Both the position numbers and the translations under genes were made by a program. Positions 1 through 8,251 of a stretch of 64,000 nt of DNA are shown in pieces (within the stretch, counting starts at the first letter, position 1; every line of letters starts with the position of its first letter). The notes under the pieces are model-generated. The model was not told where the DNA came from, made no database searches, and saw nothing but the letters and a program-made list of their open reading frames with translations. Origin of the DNA: Prorocentrum cordatum (taxonomy: Eukaryota; Sar; Dinophyceae; Prorocentrales; Prorocentraceae); assembly GCA_963575745.1 (NCBI GenBank), contig CAUYUJ010020604.1, positions 445,748-509,747 of the forward strand. The letters are read 5' to 3'.

Positions 1-16
1 TCTCAGGGTACCCAGG

Positions 17-86
17 ATGATGCAGTTGGTGAGGACGGCGATGGTAATGATGATTTTGCTGCTGATGGTGATGACGATGATTATGT

Positions 87-144
<58 letters not shown>

Positions 145-260
145 AATGATAATGATGATGGTGATGATGATGATTATGTGGAGGAGGAGAAGGAGGAGGA
201 TAACGTTGACTATGGTGATGGTGGTGGGGATGTTGATGACGACGGTTGTGATGAAGATGA
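17..260. repeat. (GAT)n microsatellite
   Basis: Nearly continuous GAT trinucleotides, purest from about 86 to 152, with degenerate GAT/GGA flanks. The Met- or Asp-rich readings of this stretch are artefacts of the repeat. Confidence 0.95.
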
Positions 261-356
261 TGAAGAGACAGAGGTAGATATCATATGCGGCGTCTTCCGT
301 CTCCTCATCTTGTGCAGCTCACAAGGGGCCGTCCTGGGCTGTTGTTGGCTGTTTGC

Positions 357-585
357 AAGGAGGGAGGAAGAGGATGGAGGAGGGAGGGCTAGGGAGGAGG
401 GAGGAAGGAGGAGGCAAGAGGAAGGGGGAGGAGGGAGGAGGGAGAAAGGAGTAGGGGAGGAGGGAGGGAGGGAGGGATGAGGGAGGAGGGAGAGGTGAAG
501 GAGGAGGAGGAGGAGCAGAGAGGAAGGAGCATGAGGAGGGAGGAGGAGGAGGATGAGGAGAAGGAGGGGGAAGTGGAGGGCGCCC
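357..585. repeat. GGA/GAGGG polypurine tract
   Basis: Imperfect GGA and GAGGG repeats make one strand almost pure purine. It is low-complexity DNA that could form a triplex. No coding signal. Confidence 0.9.
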
Positions 586-674
586 TCTTGGGCCGTTTTG
601 GGGTCGTCTTGGGAGCCTCTTGAGCCGTCTTGACGCGGTCTCGGGGGCCTCTGGGACCGTCGGAAGCGAAGCCC

Positions 675-1298
675 CCTCGCCCCCGAGCACTGCATGGCGC
701 CGGGAATGGCGTCCTCCCCCCCCTGCCGGCTTGCTGCAGAGCGAACCCTCCCCCCCCCAGCTCCCGAGCACTGGCGTCGGGAATGGCGTCCCCCCCTCCC
801 CCTCCCTTGCAGAGCGAAAATTCCCCCCGGTTCCCGAGCACTCGTCCACCCCCCCTCCCCTTGCAGAGCGAACCCTCCCCCCCCCCCGGCTCCCGAGCAC
901 TGAATGGCGTCGGGAGTGGCGTCCCCCACCCCCCTGGCAGAGCGGACCCCCTCCCCGGCTCCCGAGCACTGCATGGCGCTGGGAATGGCGTCCCTCCCCC
1001 CCCCCCCCTCTGCAGAGTGGACCCCCCCCCCACGGCTCCCAAGCACTGAATGGCGTCGGGAGTGGCGTCACCCCCCCCTCCCCTTGCAGAGCACCCCCCC
1101 CCTTGGCTCCCGAGCACTCGCCCCCCCCCCCCCCCCCCCCTGCAGAGCGAACATTACCCCCCCCCGGGCTCCCGAGCACTGACTGGCGTCGGGAATGGCG
1201 TCCCCCCCCCCCCCCCCTTGCAGATCGATCCTCCCCGTGGCTCCCGAGCACTGAATGGCGTCGGGAGTGGCGTCCCCACCCCTTGCAGAGCGAAGCTT
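675..1298 (+). repeat. C-tract minisatellite with acceptor-like ends, about 9 copies
   Basis: About nine copies of a 55-80 bp unit. Each has a CCCGAGCACTG core, then ATGGCGTCGGGAATGGCGTC, then a C-run of variable length, and usually a CTTGCAGAGCGA end. Length differences lie mostly in the C-run. The C-run followed by TTGCAG resembles a polypyrimidine tract plus splice acceptor, repeated in tandem. Open frames across it in several phases come from the composition. Confidence 0.9.
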
Positions 1299-1345
1299 GA
1301 GCGAGCTCAAGTCCACGCCCTCAGAAACTCATACGCCGGATCGGC

Positions 1346-1398
1346 GGATTTTACATTTTTCGGCCAAATCCCCCTGTATGGGGACATGCCCGACCTAA
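1346..1398 (+). mobile_element. Introner-like MITE family A, right-end relic
   Basis: The segment ends in CCTGTATGGGGACATGCCCG then ACCTAA, matching the right ends of the complete elements at 26335-26496 and 62628-62787. The next 8 bp are GCCTAGAC, placing TAGAC exactly where the complete copy at 26 kb has its right target-site duplication. The left half is missing; the C-tract minisatellite lies upstream instead. Confidence 0.75.
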
Positions 1399-1404
1399 GC
1401 CTAG

Positions 1405-1466
1405 ACTCAAATTTTGTGCCTGCGGCGGGCTTCCGTCTTCTTCGCGAACTCAAGAGAGGTTCTTAG
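1405..1466 (+). CDS. Possible terminal exon after a family A element
   Basis: Directly after GCCTAG the frame reads SNFVPAAGFRLLRELKRGS and then TAG. Composition is protein-like and the start matches an AG acceptor supplied by the element's flanking 8-mer. Too short to assign a family. Supported only by its position beside the element and its clean frame. Confidence 0.25.
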
Positions 1467-1599
1467 CCACCGCTCTTGTCCACGCGTCCACGCTTGCGCG
1501 GGTGACACGGTTCTGCCACAATCCGCTCACAGATCAGACGTGCAGACGTTGCAGTGGACCGTGATGGAAGCCCTCGCCTAAAAGGACATGATATTGCAA

Positions 1600-1862
1600 A
1601 CGGTACCGTCGGACCGAGGTGCAAGATCGAGGTTGGTTCGGGGAGGGTAACCACTTGTGTTCTTCGTGTCTGTTGGATGCTCTTGTGCATCTTGGGGAGG
1701 GTACATTTGGATGTTCTGATTGTTGGAGGAGGAGGAGGAGGAGGAGGAGGCGGAGGAGGAGGAGGAGGAGGAGGAGGAGGAGGAGGAGGCGGAGGCGGAG
1801 GAGGAGCCGACGGATGGCCTCGTGTTCTTGAAGGATGTTCTTCCGGCCCAGGTCCGACCGTA
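1600..1862 (+). repeat. Dispersed repeat C, copy 1 (carries a GGA expansion)
   Basis: Homologous to 35075-35262. Shared landmarks in order are GGTGTAAGATCGAG (here GGTGCAAGATCGAG), TTCGGGGAGGGTA, TGGATG(T/C)TCTTGTGCATC, TGGGGAGGGT and TGTTCTTGAA. This copy has a long GGA tract between the last two landmarks that the other copy lacks, so the microsatellite grew inside the repeat. Confidence 0.75.
1722..1806. repeat. (GGA)n microsatellite
   Basis: Pure GGA units with a few GGC variants, inside dispersed repeat C. Confidence 0.95.
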
Positions 1863-1877
1863 CCGCAAAAAAGGTGC

Positions 1878-2129
1878 GCTTCGGAGGCAGACGTCCCCCC
1901 CCACAGCGGTCCATTTCCAAGGGCTCCCTCGAGGGCGCGAAGTTATTCGCGCTTCGCGCTTCGCGGTCCTCGTTCCTTCTCCCCCTCCTCCTCGTCCTCC
2001 TATTCTCCCTTTGGGAGGGCGGCGCGAGAGCGCGAAGTTATTCGCGCTTCGCGCTTCGCGCAGCGCGAAGCGCGAAGTTGGGAGCCCTAGGCTTCGGAAG
2101 CAGACGTCCCCCCACAACGGTCAATTTCC
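1878..2129. repeat. Direct repeats around a GCGCTTCGCG palindrome cluster
   Basis: GCTTCGGAGGCAGACGTCCC continuing to ATTTCC at 1878-1918 recurs with few changes at 2091-2129. Between them are many GCGCTTCGCG and GCGCGAAG palindromes, which could form hairpins. The second repeat lies just upstream of the acceptor of the first C2 exon. Confidence 0.8.
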
Positions 2130-2146
2130 CGCCCCTGCCCCCACAG

Positions 2147-5100
2147 GCTGTCATCTGCATCGTGGGCGCGACGGGCCTGCGCCCCGTCGGCCCAGGGTCC
2201 GAGTTCTTCTGCAAGTGCAGGATCAGAGATCAGAAGGCCCTCCCCGCACGCCAGTTGGCCCTCCCCTTCGCGCACCGCCCAGGTCTGTGGGCGCACCATG
2301 GCAGCCCCACGGGAGGGAAAGGGACTGCGACAGGAAGGATGGAGAAGGGGAGGGGAACGAGGGACATAGGCAGAAAGAGAGAGAGAGAGAGAGAGAGATA
2401 TAGAGCCAATGCGGGGTAGGAAGGGGGGGGGAAGATGGAGCATATGTGCACATATATGTATATATGTATATACACATGCAGAGGTGTATGTATACTGATA
2501 CGCGAGCAGACCAAGCGGTTTTCTGACTGAATACTGTATCGACGCACCGACAGACACGGACAGGCAGATGCGTTCAGGCAGGTAGGTGGGCGGGCAGGCC
2601 CACAGACAGACGGACAGACATGCGCGGGCACAGATCGTCATGTTTGGCAGCATGGACTTCAAACATTGAGTTGTTAATTTGTGCATGCGTCCGCTATGTA
2701 GTGCAACATATGTGGTGTAAGCGAGGTGGTACAATGTACGTGGTGTAAGCTATGCGGTGCAACCTATGCGTTGCAAGCTGTGTGGTGTAAGTTATGTGGT
2801 GTACGCGATGTGGTGGAACTTGTGCAGTGTGAGCGTCGTCGTGCAAGATCTGTGTTGTAAGCGGCGCGGCGCGATACGCATATACATAGATATATACATA
2901 TATATATAGCATGCAAACATATGTAGATGGACATATTCGTATATGAATGGATGGTGCAAGATGCGTGGTGTAAGCTGAAGTGCAAGCTATGTGGTACAAG
3001 AGCGCTATGTTGTAGAAGCTGTGTGCTGCAACGTTCACGCGGCTACCCGGCGCACGCGGCACCCGCGAGACGCCCACGGGCGGTCAGCAGCTGGCACCAG
3101 GCGAAGCCTCCGCACACCCACCTGGCGCACGAGGCGCCCACGAGGCGCACGAAGCGCCAACGGGCGGCCGCTGGCGGGCACCGGGCGCAACCTCGGCACA
3201 CCCACGCAGCACGAGGCGTCCGCGCGGCGCCCACCGGGAACCACCAACCAGGCACCGTGCGGAACCCTGGCAGACCCTTTTTTTGTGACGTTACCATGTG
3301 TCACGTGTGCGGAGCCACGCTGTCAGTGCCGCGCTCTCCCGTGGCTTTGCTGCGTCCCTGCTCTCAACGCGCACCGCCGGAGGCGGCGGAGAGCTCGAGA
3401 GGCCCACCTGCCAAAAAAGTGCAGTCTCCCACGGAGGGCGCCATTCTGCCCGCAGCGCCGCCGCGCCGCCGGCCTGGAGGTCGACGCCGCCGTGACGGCC
3501 CGGAGGCGAGAGCAGAGCCCGGTGTGGGAGTCCGGCCACGAGCTGGGCTTCGGCGAGGCGGGCCGCCGCCGCAGCCTGCGCCCTGCCCCTGCGGAGGGGC
3601 TCGGTGGCAGGAGGCGTGCAGTCGAAGCCGATGGTTCGACTAGACGTAAGAGTGACCTTGCGCCGGAGTGACCTTTGGTGCGGACCCAGTGGGGCCCCCC
3701 GATCGCCGAACGCGTGCGATAGTAGCGCCTTGCGCGCCTGTGTTTGGTCCCCCCGCGGCCCCCAAAAAGCCGCGCACCAAAGGTCACTCTTACCCAGGGT
3801 CACTCCTGCGTTTAGCCGAATGGTGAGGATGGGTGACCTTCTCCCAAGGGCAAGTGCCCTTGCATCCTTGCCTCGTTCGGCCTTTGCTTAAAACCGCTGT
3901 CGATGGCCAGCCCCGCTCGAAAAGTTTCGACGTGGGCGTCCAAGGGGCCTTGCATCCTCACCGCGCATCCTTGCTGTCAGCTTTGATGGGTACCACTGAT
4001 CTTGCCCCGTGTTCGCCTTTTGGGCCTCTTGGAAGACCCTCGCTGCCACGGCTGGATTCGCCTCGAAATGCTGGTCAGAACGCACCGTGGAAGAGGTCCA
4101 GGGAATGGCGGTGTGGGTATCTGTTGGTTCCCCCGAAAGCCGCGAGGCGCTGCGGGGCGAGTTGAGCGCTGAGTATCGCCGCTGTCGGCGCCCTGGCTTT
4201 TGCATGGTTTGGCCTTGTTTGCCGCGTGCAGACGGCGCCTTATGTTAGACATGCACGGTGCCTCACGCGCTCTGGGCGAAAGGCTTCAGACGGACGCTGG
4301 CGGCGTCAGGCACGTAGCCCCAAGAGTTGCATACACCAGGATGCGATTCCTGCCTCAGTCCTTCATAATCCACCTCAATCTGGCTGAATCCTGGGCCCAA
4401 TCTGATCCCTGAATGCATAGAAAACCTCCCCCAGCAGTTGCCTCCCGCCATGCGCCGCCCAATTGCCAGCCACGACGCCCAAGTCAAGCAGTGGCGAAGC
4501 GTCCCGGCTCGCTTATAGTCCCACCAAAGAATGTTCTACGAACCTTTTGTGGTTCCCACGAAATGTTCTTAGAACATGTCTGGTTGATATTGTTTTGTTT
4601 TTACACATCGGGCGTAGGTTCTAAGAACATTGTTTGTGTTCCTAGAACATTCTTGGGTTCTAAGAACAGTTCGTGGTAGGACAATAGGAATGCCGGGACG
4701 GTCGGTCCCTGCTCAACCAAGAGGTCTCCAGAGGCTCCAACATGACCCCAAGACGGACTCAAAGCAGGGCCGCGTGGGGGAAATTTACGCGGAAGAGAGA
4801 GGCTCCCCCTGCGGCGCCGGCGCGAGATCGCGGGGCGCAAGCTCGACTTCGAGCTGTACAGCTCGCAGACCGGCGAAGGGCGCGAGAGCGTCAGCTACCT
4901 CGGGAAGGCCGGCGAGCCGAGGGGAGGGAGGAGGGAGGATCGTGGGCGGGAGACATATGTGGACGCCCGAAACGGGTACCAAAAGAATGGGTACGATGCC
5001 CAACAGCAGTTCCTGTTCATTTTGAACAGGACTCGCTGTCCACGCCGCCGCGGCCTGTGTCCATTCGAGACAGGAGGCAGCCTGCCCAACAGCGGCCGCT

Positions 5101-5745
5101 GTTGGTTTGGGACAACATTGGTTGTTGGGCATAGTGCCAGGATCCTGCGAAGACCCCCTCTGGCTGACCCGGGTCAGCGAGCCGCTCGCGGCCGCGAGGG
5201 CGGCCGCGCAGATTGGCTGACCCGGGTTTGCGAGGACCTGCGCTGCAGTTTTTTGTTGTTGTTTCTGCATTGCAGTTTTTTGGCTTCCCGCTGACCCAGG
5301 TCTGGATTGACCCGGGTCAGAAGATCTCCGAGGAGGGAGGATCGTGGGCGGGAGACATACCCACATCCGCGGCGCCACGGTCTTGACTCTTGGGCCGCGG
5401 TTCCGGGGATGCTGGGCGGTTTTGCACGGATCCCCCGCGCGGAGCGTGTGCATGAGATCGTGCATCCATGGGGTCGCGCCCAGACATTTGGGTCGCGAGG
5501 GCATGGTTGTCGATGTGGCCGTCGCCCGTGAGAGGACGCGGGCGAAGGAGGGATGAGCATTTCAGAGGGCTCTTGGGGGCTCAAGATGATATGGAGGGTT
5601 CCATCGGGGGTCCCTCGGTTGTCCTGTGGGTGAGGAGGGAGAGAGGGGATGGGTGGAGCAAGAGGCCCATCTGGACGTTTCCTTCAAGTATCGGATGGAC
5701 CCCTTGGAGATCGGGCGCTTCCTGCAGGAGAGCCGTCTGAGGCAG
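2147..5745 (+). CDS. C2-domain protein, gene fragment with four candidate exons
   Basis: Four separated short segments on the + strand together give the strands of a C2 domain, a membrane- or calcium-binding beta sandwich. Exon 1, about 2147-2221, follows CCCCCACAG and reads AVICIVGATGLRP then GSEFFCKCRI, the usual first strands. Exon 2, about 3456-3566, follows CTGCCCGCAG and includes SPVWESGHELGFGEAG, the counterpart of the C2 NPVW motif. Exon 3, about 4839-4926, reads LDFELYSS and SYLGKAGEP. Exon 4, about 5665-5745, reads AHLDVSFKYRMDPLEIGRF. The order is correct and all are on one strand. The introns hold MITEs, minisatellites and palindromes. Donor sites are not clear, and a non-GT donor would be possible in this group. 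No conserved Asp set is visible, so calcium binding is doubtful. The start, the end and further domains were not found. It could be a decayed gene. Confidence 0.5.
2375..2640. repeat. Simple repeats in C2 intron 1
   Basis: (GA)n at about 2376-2398, TATATG-type alternation near 2450-2480, and GACAGAC/GGCAGGC-type short repeats near 2540-2630. No gene seen. Confidence 0.8.
2695..3045 (+). repeat. GTGGTGTAAGCTATG minisatellite
   Basis: Degenerate tandem units of about 15-18 bp such as GTGGTGTAAGCTATG and GCGGTGCAACCTATG. Interrupted by a TATATA-rich segment at about 2875-2945. The reverse complement of the same motif forms the arrays at 40935-41025 and 41500-41775. Confidence 0.85.
3045..3250 (+). 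repeat. GGCGCCCACGAGGCGC minisatellite
   Basis: Tandem variants of GGCGCACGAGGCGCCCACG. The inverse motif (GGGCGCCTCGTGGGCGCCTC) recurs at 40300-40660 and 40860-40930, where it adjoins the ACCACATAGCTTGC array. The two minisatellites are therefore neighbours at both places, with orientation reversed. Confidence 0.8.
3636..3819. mobile_element. MITE family B, copy 1 (184 bp, duplication ATGGT)
   Basis: A complete short inverted-repeat element. The left end starts TCGACTAGACG and runs to GAGTGACCTTTGGTGCG; the right end is the imperfect inverse, from CGCACCAAAGGTCACTC to CGTTTAGCCGA. The terminal inverted repeats are about 48 bp. It is flanked by an exact 5-bp duplication, ATGGT at 3631-3635 and 3820-3824. 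Copy 2 is at 32227-32411. There is no coding capacity, so it must have been moved in trans. It lies in C2 intron 2, about 70 bp past exon 2. The superfamily is not assigned. Confidence 0.93.
3950..4248 (+). pseudogene. Coding-like segment containing dispersed repeat D
   Basis: An open frame from about 4009 reads with normal protein composition (ERTVEEVQGMAVWVSVG and onward) to TAG at 4246. Within it, CTGCCACGGCTGGATTCGCC through GGAATGGCGGTGTGGGTAT (about 4040-4110) is homologous to 26750-26835. The conserved core could be a fragment of an old transposon or duplicated exon. No family recognised. Confidence 0.35.
4484..4716. mobile_element. MITE family E, copy 1 (233 bp, duplication CCAAG)
   Basis: The left end TCAAGCAGTGGCGAAGCGTC and the right end GACGGTCGGTCCCTGCTCAA are imperfect inverted repeats of about 45 bp. 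It is flanked by CCAAG at 4479-4483 and 4717-4721. The interior is AT-richer and carries repeated self-complementary TTCTAAGAAC/GTTCTTAGAAC motifs, so the whole element can fold. Copy 2 at 42605-42837 has exactly the same length and its own duplication (GCCTG). It lies in C2 intron 2. Confidence 0.94.
4970..5138. mobile_element. MITE family F, copy 1 (right end truncated)
   Basis: Homologous to 8252-8643 once the nested element there is removed. It shares GAATGGGTACGATGCCCA, CAGCAGTTCCTGT, TTTTGAACAGG, CGCCGCCGCGGCCTGTGTCC and the inverse end TGTTGGGCATAGTGCC. The left end AAACGGGTACCAAAAGAATG pairs with the right end of copy 2. About 30 bp of the right end is missing here. Confidence 0.8.
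5158..5312. repeat. GACCCGGGT palindrome cluster
   Basis: GCTGACCCGGGTCAGC (perfect palindrome), GGCTGACCCGGGTTTGCG, GCTGACCCAGGTC and TTGACCCGGGTCAGA occur within 155 bp, around a CGGCCGC-rich hairpin and a TTTTTTGTTGTTG tract. Related motifs occur at 58690-58850. It resembles the ends of a decayed inverted-repeat element. Confidence 0.6.
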
Positions 5746-5749
5746 GGCC

Positions 5750-5999
5750 CTTGGAGGCGAGCGGTCCATGGGTCAGATGTCGCCTTCACCGGAGCTTAGC
5801 ATCTCCGCTGACGTTCGGGTCGGTCCCGATGGCTCCAGCACTAGAGGGGCAGCACACGTTAAGAGGAAGCCTGGCTGACGACGAACGCGTGTGTGCCACA
5901 GTCGGGTGTGGATCGCGAGGATGCCGCGCAACTCGCTGCCGAGAAAAGCAAGGCAGTATGTGTGGCGTGTGCAAGGATTGTCGGCGCCCGCCTCTTTGA
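5750..5999 (+). CDS. Cys-rich reading frame, unidentified
   Basis: The frame ending TGA at 5997 reads SLADDERVCATVGCGSRGCR and then closely spaced Cys (CREKQGSMCGVCKDC). Spacing is C-x5-C-x4-C-x4-C-x8-C-x2-C-x2-C, which could bind zinc but fits no family I can name. It may be a further exon of the C2 gene upstream or chance. No clear acceptor. Confidence 0.25.
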
Positions 6000-6565
6000 C
6001 CCGTAGCCCGTGCTTGAGAATGTTTTGCCAGCCCAGCGGGGAAGTATGGGTGTGCTCCCGCGTTTGATGTGCCGTGGGCGCGACCCGCCACTGTTGACCC
6101 CATTATTGCGATCCGCTGCGGCATTGGAGGACAAAGCGTGCGTGTGTGTGTGTGTGTGTGTATGTGTGTGTTTGTGTGCTGGCATGGGCCGACAGTTGGC
6201 GGCTTCGCACCTCTGTCATTCAGATAGCAGTGGCGAGTGCTACACATCCAGCCGACTTAGTGTTTCAGCGGCTCGCGGATGGTAAAGAGTGTGTTTGTGT
6301 GAGTGTGTGCGTGCAGCACGTGGCGGAGCTCGCGCCTCGCTGGCCTCTTGTGCTGGCGCTCGCGCCTCTGCCACTCCCCGCGTTCTGCCCGAATCGCCTC
6401 CTGCCGCGCACCTGCCAGGCCTCTGTCCCCGATCTCCTCTGTGGACCCATCGGCACCTGCCTGGTTTCATTACTTACGCTCTCCTTTGGCTCTGGGCTGT
6501 TCCTGTTATCGAGCCCGTTCGCTGAGCCCTAGTCGGGCAGTTCCTCCAGTCGGTTATCAAGAAGC
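6000..6565. other. Non-coding, with short (GT)n tracts
   Basis: (GT)n at about 6139-6176 and a shorter GTGTG tract near 6290-6312. Otherwise mixed sequence with no reading frame I would support. Confidence 0.6.
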
Positions 6566-6742
6566 ATGTACGGGGTGGTGTGTAGGGAGATGGTGGCCCA
6601 GCGAGTCCAGCTACACCCGACCTACTCCCCGGCCCTTCAGAGATGCGAAGCTGTGTTGAGCGATGAACTTATCCCGAGCGAATTTGTGTTGAGAGGCCGA
6701 ATGGCGTACTTCGACGCTGTTGGTCTTGAGGTGATGGCGTAG
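6566..6742 (+). CDS. Unidentified 58-codon reading frame
   Basis: ATG at 6566 to TAG at 6740. It reads MYGVVCREMVAQRVQLHPTY and later CEAVLSDELIPSEFVLRG and MAYFDAVGLEVMA. Residue composition is ordinary, with mixed charged and hydrophobic residues and no repeat bias, unlike most frames nearby. No domain recognised. It may be an exon or a remnant of a retroelement reading frame, since coding-like fragments in shifting frames continue to about 7250. Confidence 0.35.
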   Translation: MYGVVCREMVAQRVQLHPTYSPALQRCEAVLSDELIPSEFVLRGRMAYFDAVGLEVMA

Positions 6743-6975
6743 CATCCAAAATAGGGCCTCATGTTGGGGTATACATCCTGATGGAGATGGCCGCGTGCTG
6801 AAAGTTTCACCAGCTCTGTGAGGTGACCTTTGTATTTTCACTTTTTCTGGACTGGTTCGCCTGAAGGCGAGCATGTTGTCCGTGCGATCGCTCGTATCAG
6901 ATGTCTGCAGGATGTGCACACGACGCGCCTTGATGGAGGACCTCGAGGGCGCGGACGTTGTTGCTCCCAGTGGGG

Positions 6976-7250
6976 AAAGCATTCCAGCAGTTTACGGCCG
7001 TGCTTGATCAAAAGCATCAGTTCCTCGTGGATGTGTTTAGGTCTGGTGCTTCCCAGGCCCTGAATTATGCGATTGCAGAGGACTAAGTGCTGCAAGCGGT
7101 GTGGCTACCTGCTGCCATCCCAGAGTCAAGTCTTCCAGGAGTACCCTCATTGTGATGTTGATCGGCGTGGCATTCTTGCTGACTTCAATTTGCCAGCTGA
7201 GCTTCGGCGCACTTGCAGGAGAGTCCCTACCCAAAGCGGTTGGATCACGT
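6976..7250 (+). pseudogene. Overlapping coding-like remnants, one zinc-ribbon-like
   Basis: One frame, 6976-7086, reads KAFQQFTAVLDQKHQFLVDV, then FRSGASQALNYAIAED and a stop. A second, after GATTGCAG at about 7076, reads KCCKRCGYLLPSQSQVFQEY then PHCDVDRRG, with a CxxC and a later PHC. That resembles the N-terminal zinc ribbon of Spt4-type factors, but the first Cys of the second pair is Tyr. The frames conflict, so at most one is real. Family assignment is tentative. Confidence 0.25.
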
Positions 7251-7625
7251 ATAGGTCCTGCCCCACGAGTTCTTCTCGCCGCTCAACGATGCTTGTTGTT
7301 GTGCGCATGCTTGGTATCAAAGCGGTGGACGAGAGTTTCGAGCCTGGCGATCGTCCCAATCTTCGTGAACGGAAGTTTCAGCGTCGAGGAGGCTTAACCC
7401 AAATATCGGCTGTCTCTTTCAGCAGCTCTCTTCCCGCCGCCGCCGCTGCAAGCACGGTACCCGCTGCGAGTGCGTCTCTTCCCCTCGGGACTCGATGCAG
7501 TTCCTGCGCCGGTAGGCATGGCACCCTGCCTGCCTCCACCTGCAGTTTCGGGTGGTGGTCATCGCGGCAGTTAGCGCTCCTTGCTATTATTCGCGACGGT
7601 GCCGTCGCCTCGCTGGGGGAGAAAC

Positions 7626-7757
7626 AAGTGTGTATGTGTGTGTGCGCGTGTGTGTGTGCGCGTGTATGTGCGCGTGTGTGTGTGTGTGTGTGCATGTGTG
7701 TGTGTGTGTGTCTGTGTGTGTGTGTGTGTGCGTCTGTGTGTCTGCGTGTGCGCGTGC
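7626..7757. repeat. (TG)n / TGTGCG tract
   Basis: About 130 bp of TGTGTG with CG interruptions: alternating purine-pyrimidine DNA with Z-DNA potential. Cys/Val or His/Thr frames across it are spurious. Confidence 0.95.
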
Positions 7758-7929
7758 CCGGTAGCTTTCCCCGCTCGTCCCCCCCCTCCGCTGCACCCCT
7801 CCCCCGCACAGCGCGGCTCCCCGCGGGCGAGCCCTGTGCTTCCCGCCCTGGCTGCGTGAGGGCCCGGGCGCCCCTTCGGGCGCCCTGGTCGCATGACGCG
7901 CACGTGCTGGGGGCGCCGCAGATTGGGGG

Positions 7930-8250
7930 GCAGCGATGGGCCGCAGAGAGGATCCCTTCAGGGCCCCGAAGGGGGGGCCCCTGGAGGCCCAGAAGGGGCG
8001 CCCACATCGGGCCCGAAAGGAGTATACCTCTCTTCCCCCCCCCCCTTCTTGCCGCCCCGCCCGTACTTCGCGTCCAGCCCGGCCACGCTCTTCCGGCTCT
8101 CCTCCGCGGTCGCTGCGCGGGCGGCCCTCGGCCGCGACGCCGCAGGGTGCGCGCCCGCCCGTGCGCCCTCTGCGGCGCCGGGCTCCGCTTCGTCCTCGGC
8201 CTGCCGGGCCGCCCCGTCGCCCTGCTCCGCCTCGGCGGTCTGCGCGAACG
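7930..8250. other. GC-rich segment open on both strands, coding strand unclear
   Basis: The reverse strand reads an Ala/Glu/Arg-rich frame (ATAEESRKSVAGLDAKYGRG). The forward strand reads CALCGAGLRFVLGLPGRP and then VALLRLGGLRERDG. Both look plausible and no splice sites decide between them. It ends where the family F element begins. Confidence 0.25.
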
Positions 8251-8251
8251 A

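Larger units (their letters stand above)
4928..5359. repeat. 30-bp perfect direct repeats bracketing inserted repeats
   Basis: GAGGAGGGAGGATCGTGGGC continuing to GGGAGACATA occurs identically at 4928-4957 and 5330-5359. Between the copies lie a family F element and a cluster of GACCCGGGT palindromes. This is either a long duplication made at insertion or the product of unequal exchange. The first copy starts just after C2 exon 3. Confidence 0.85.
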
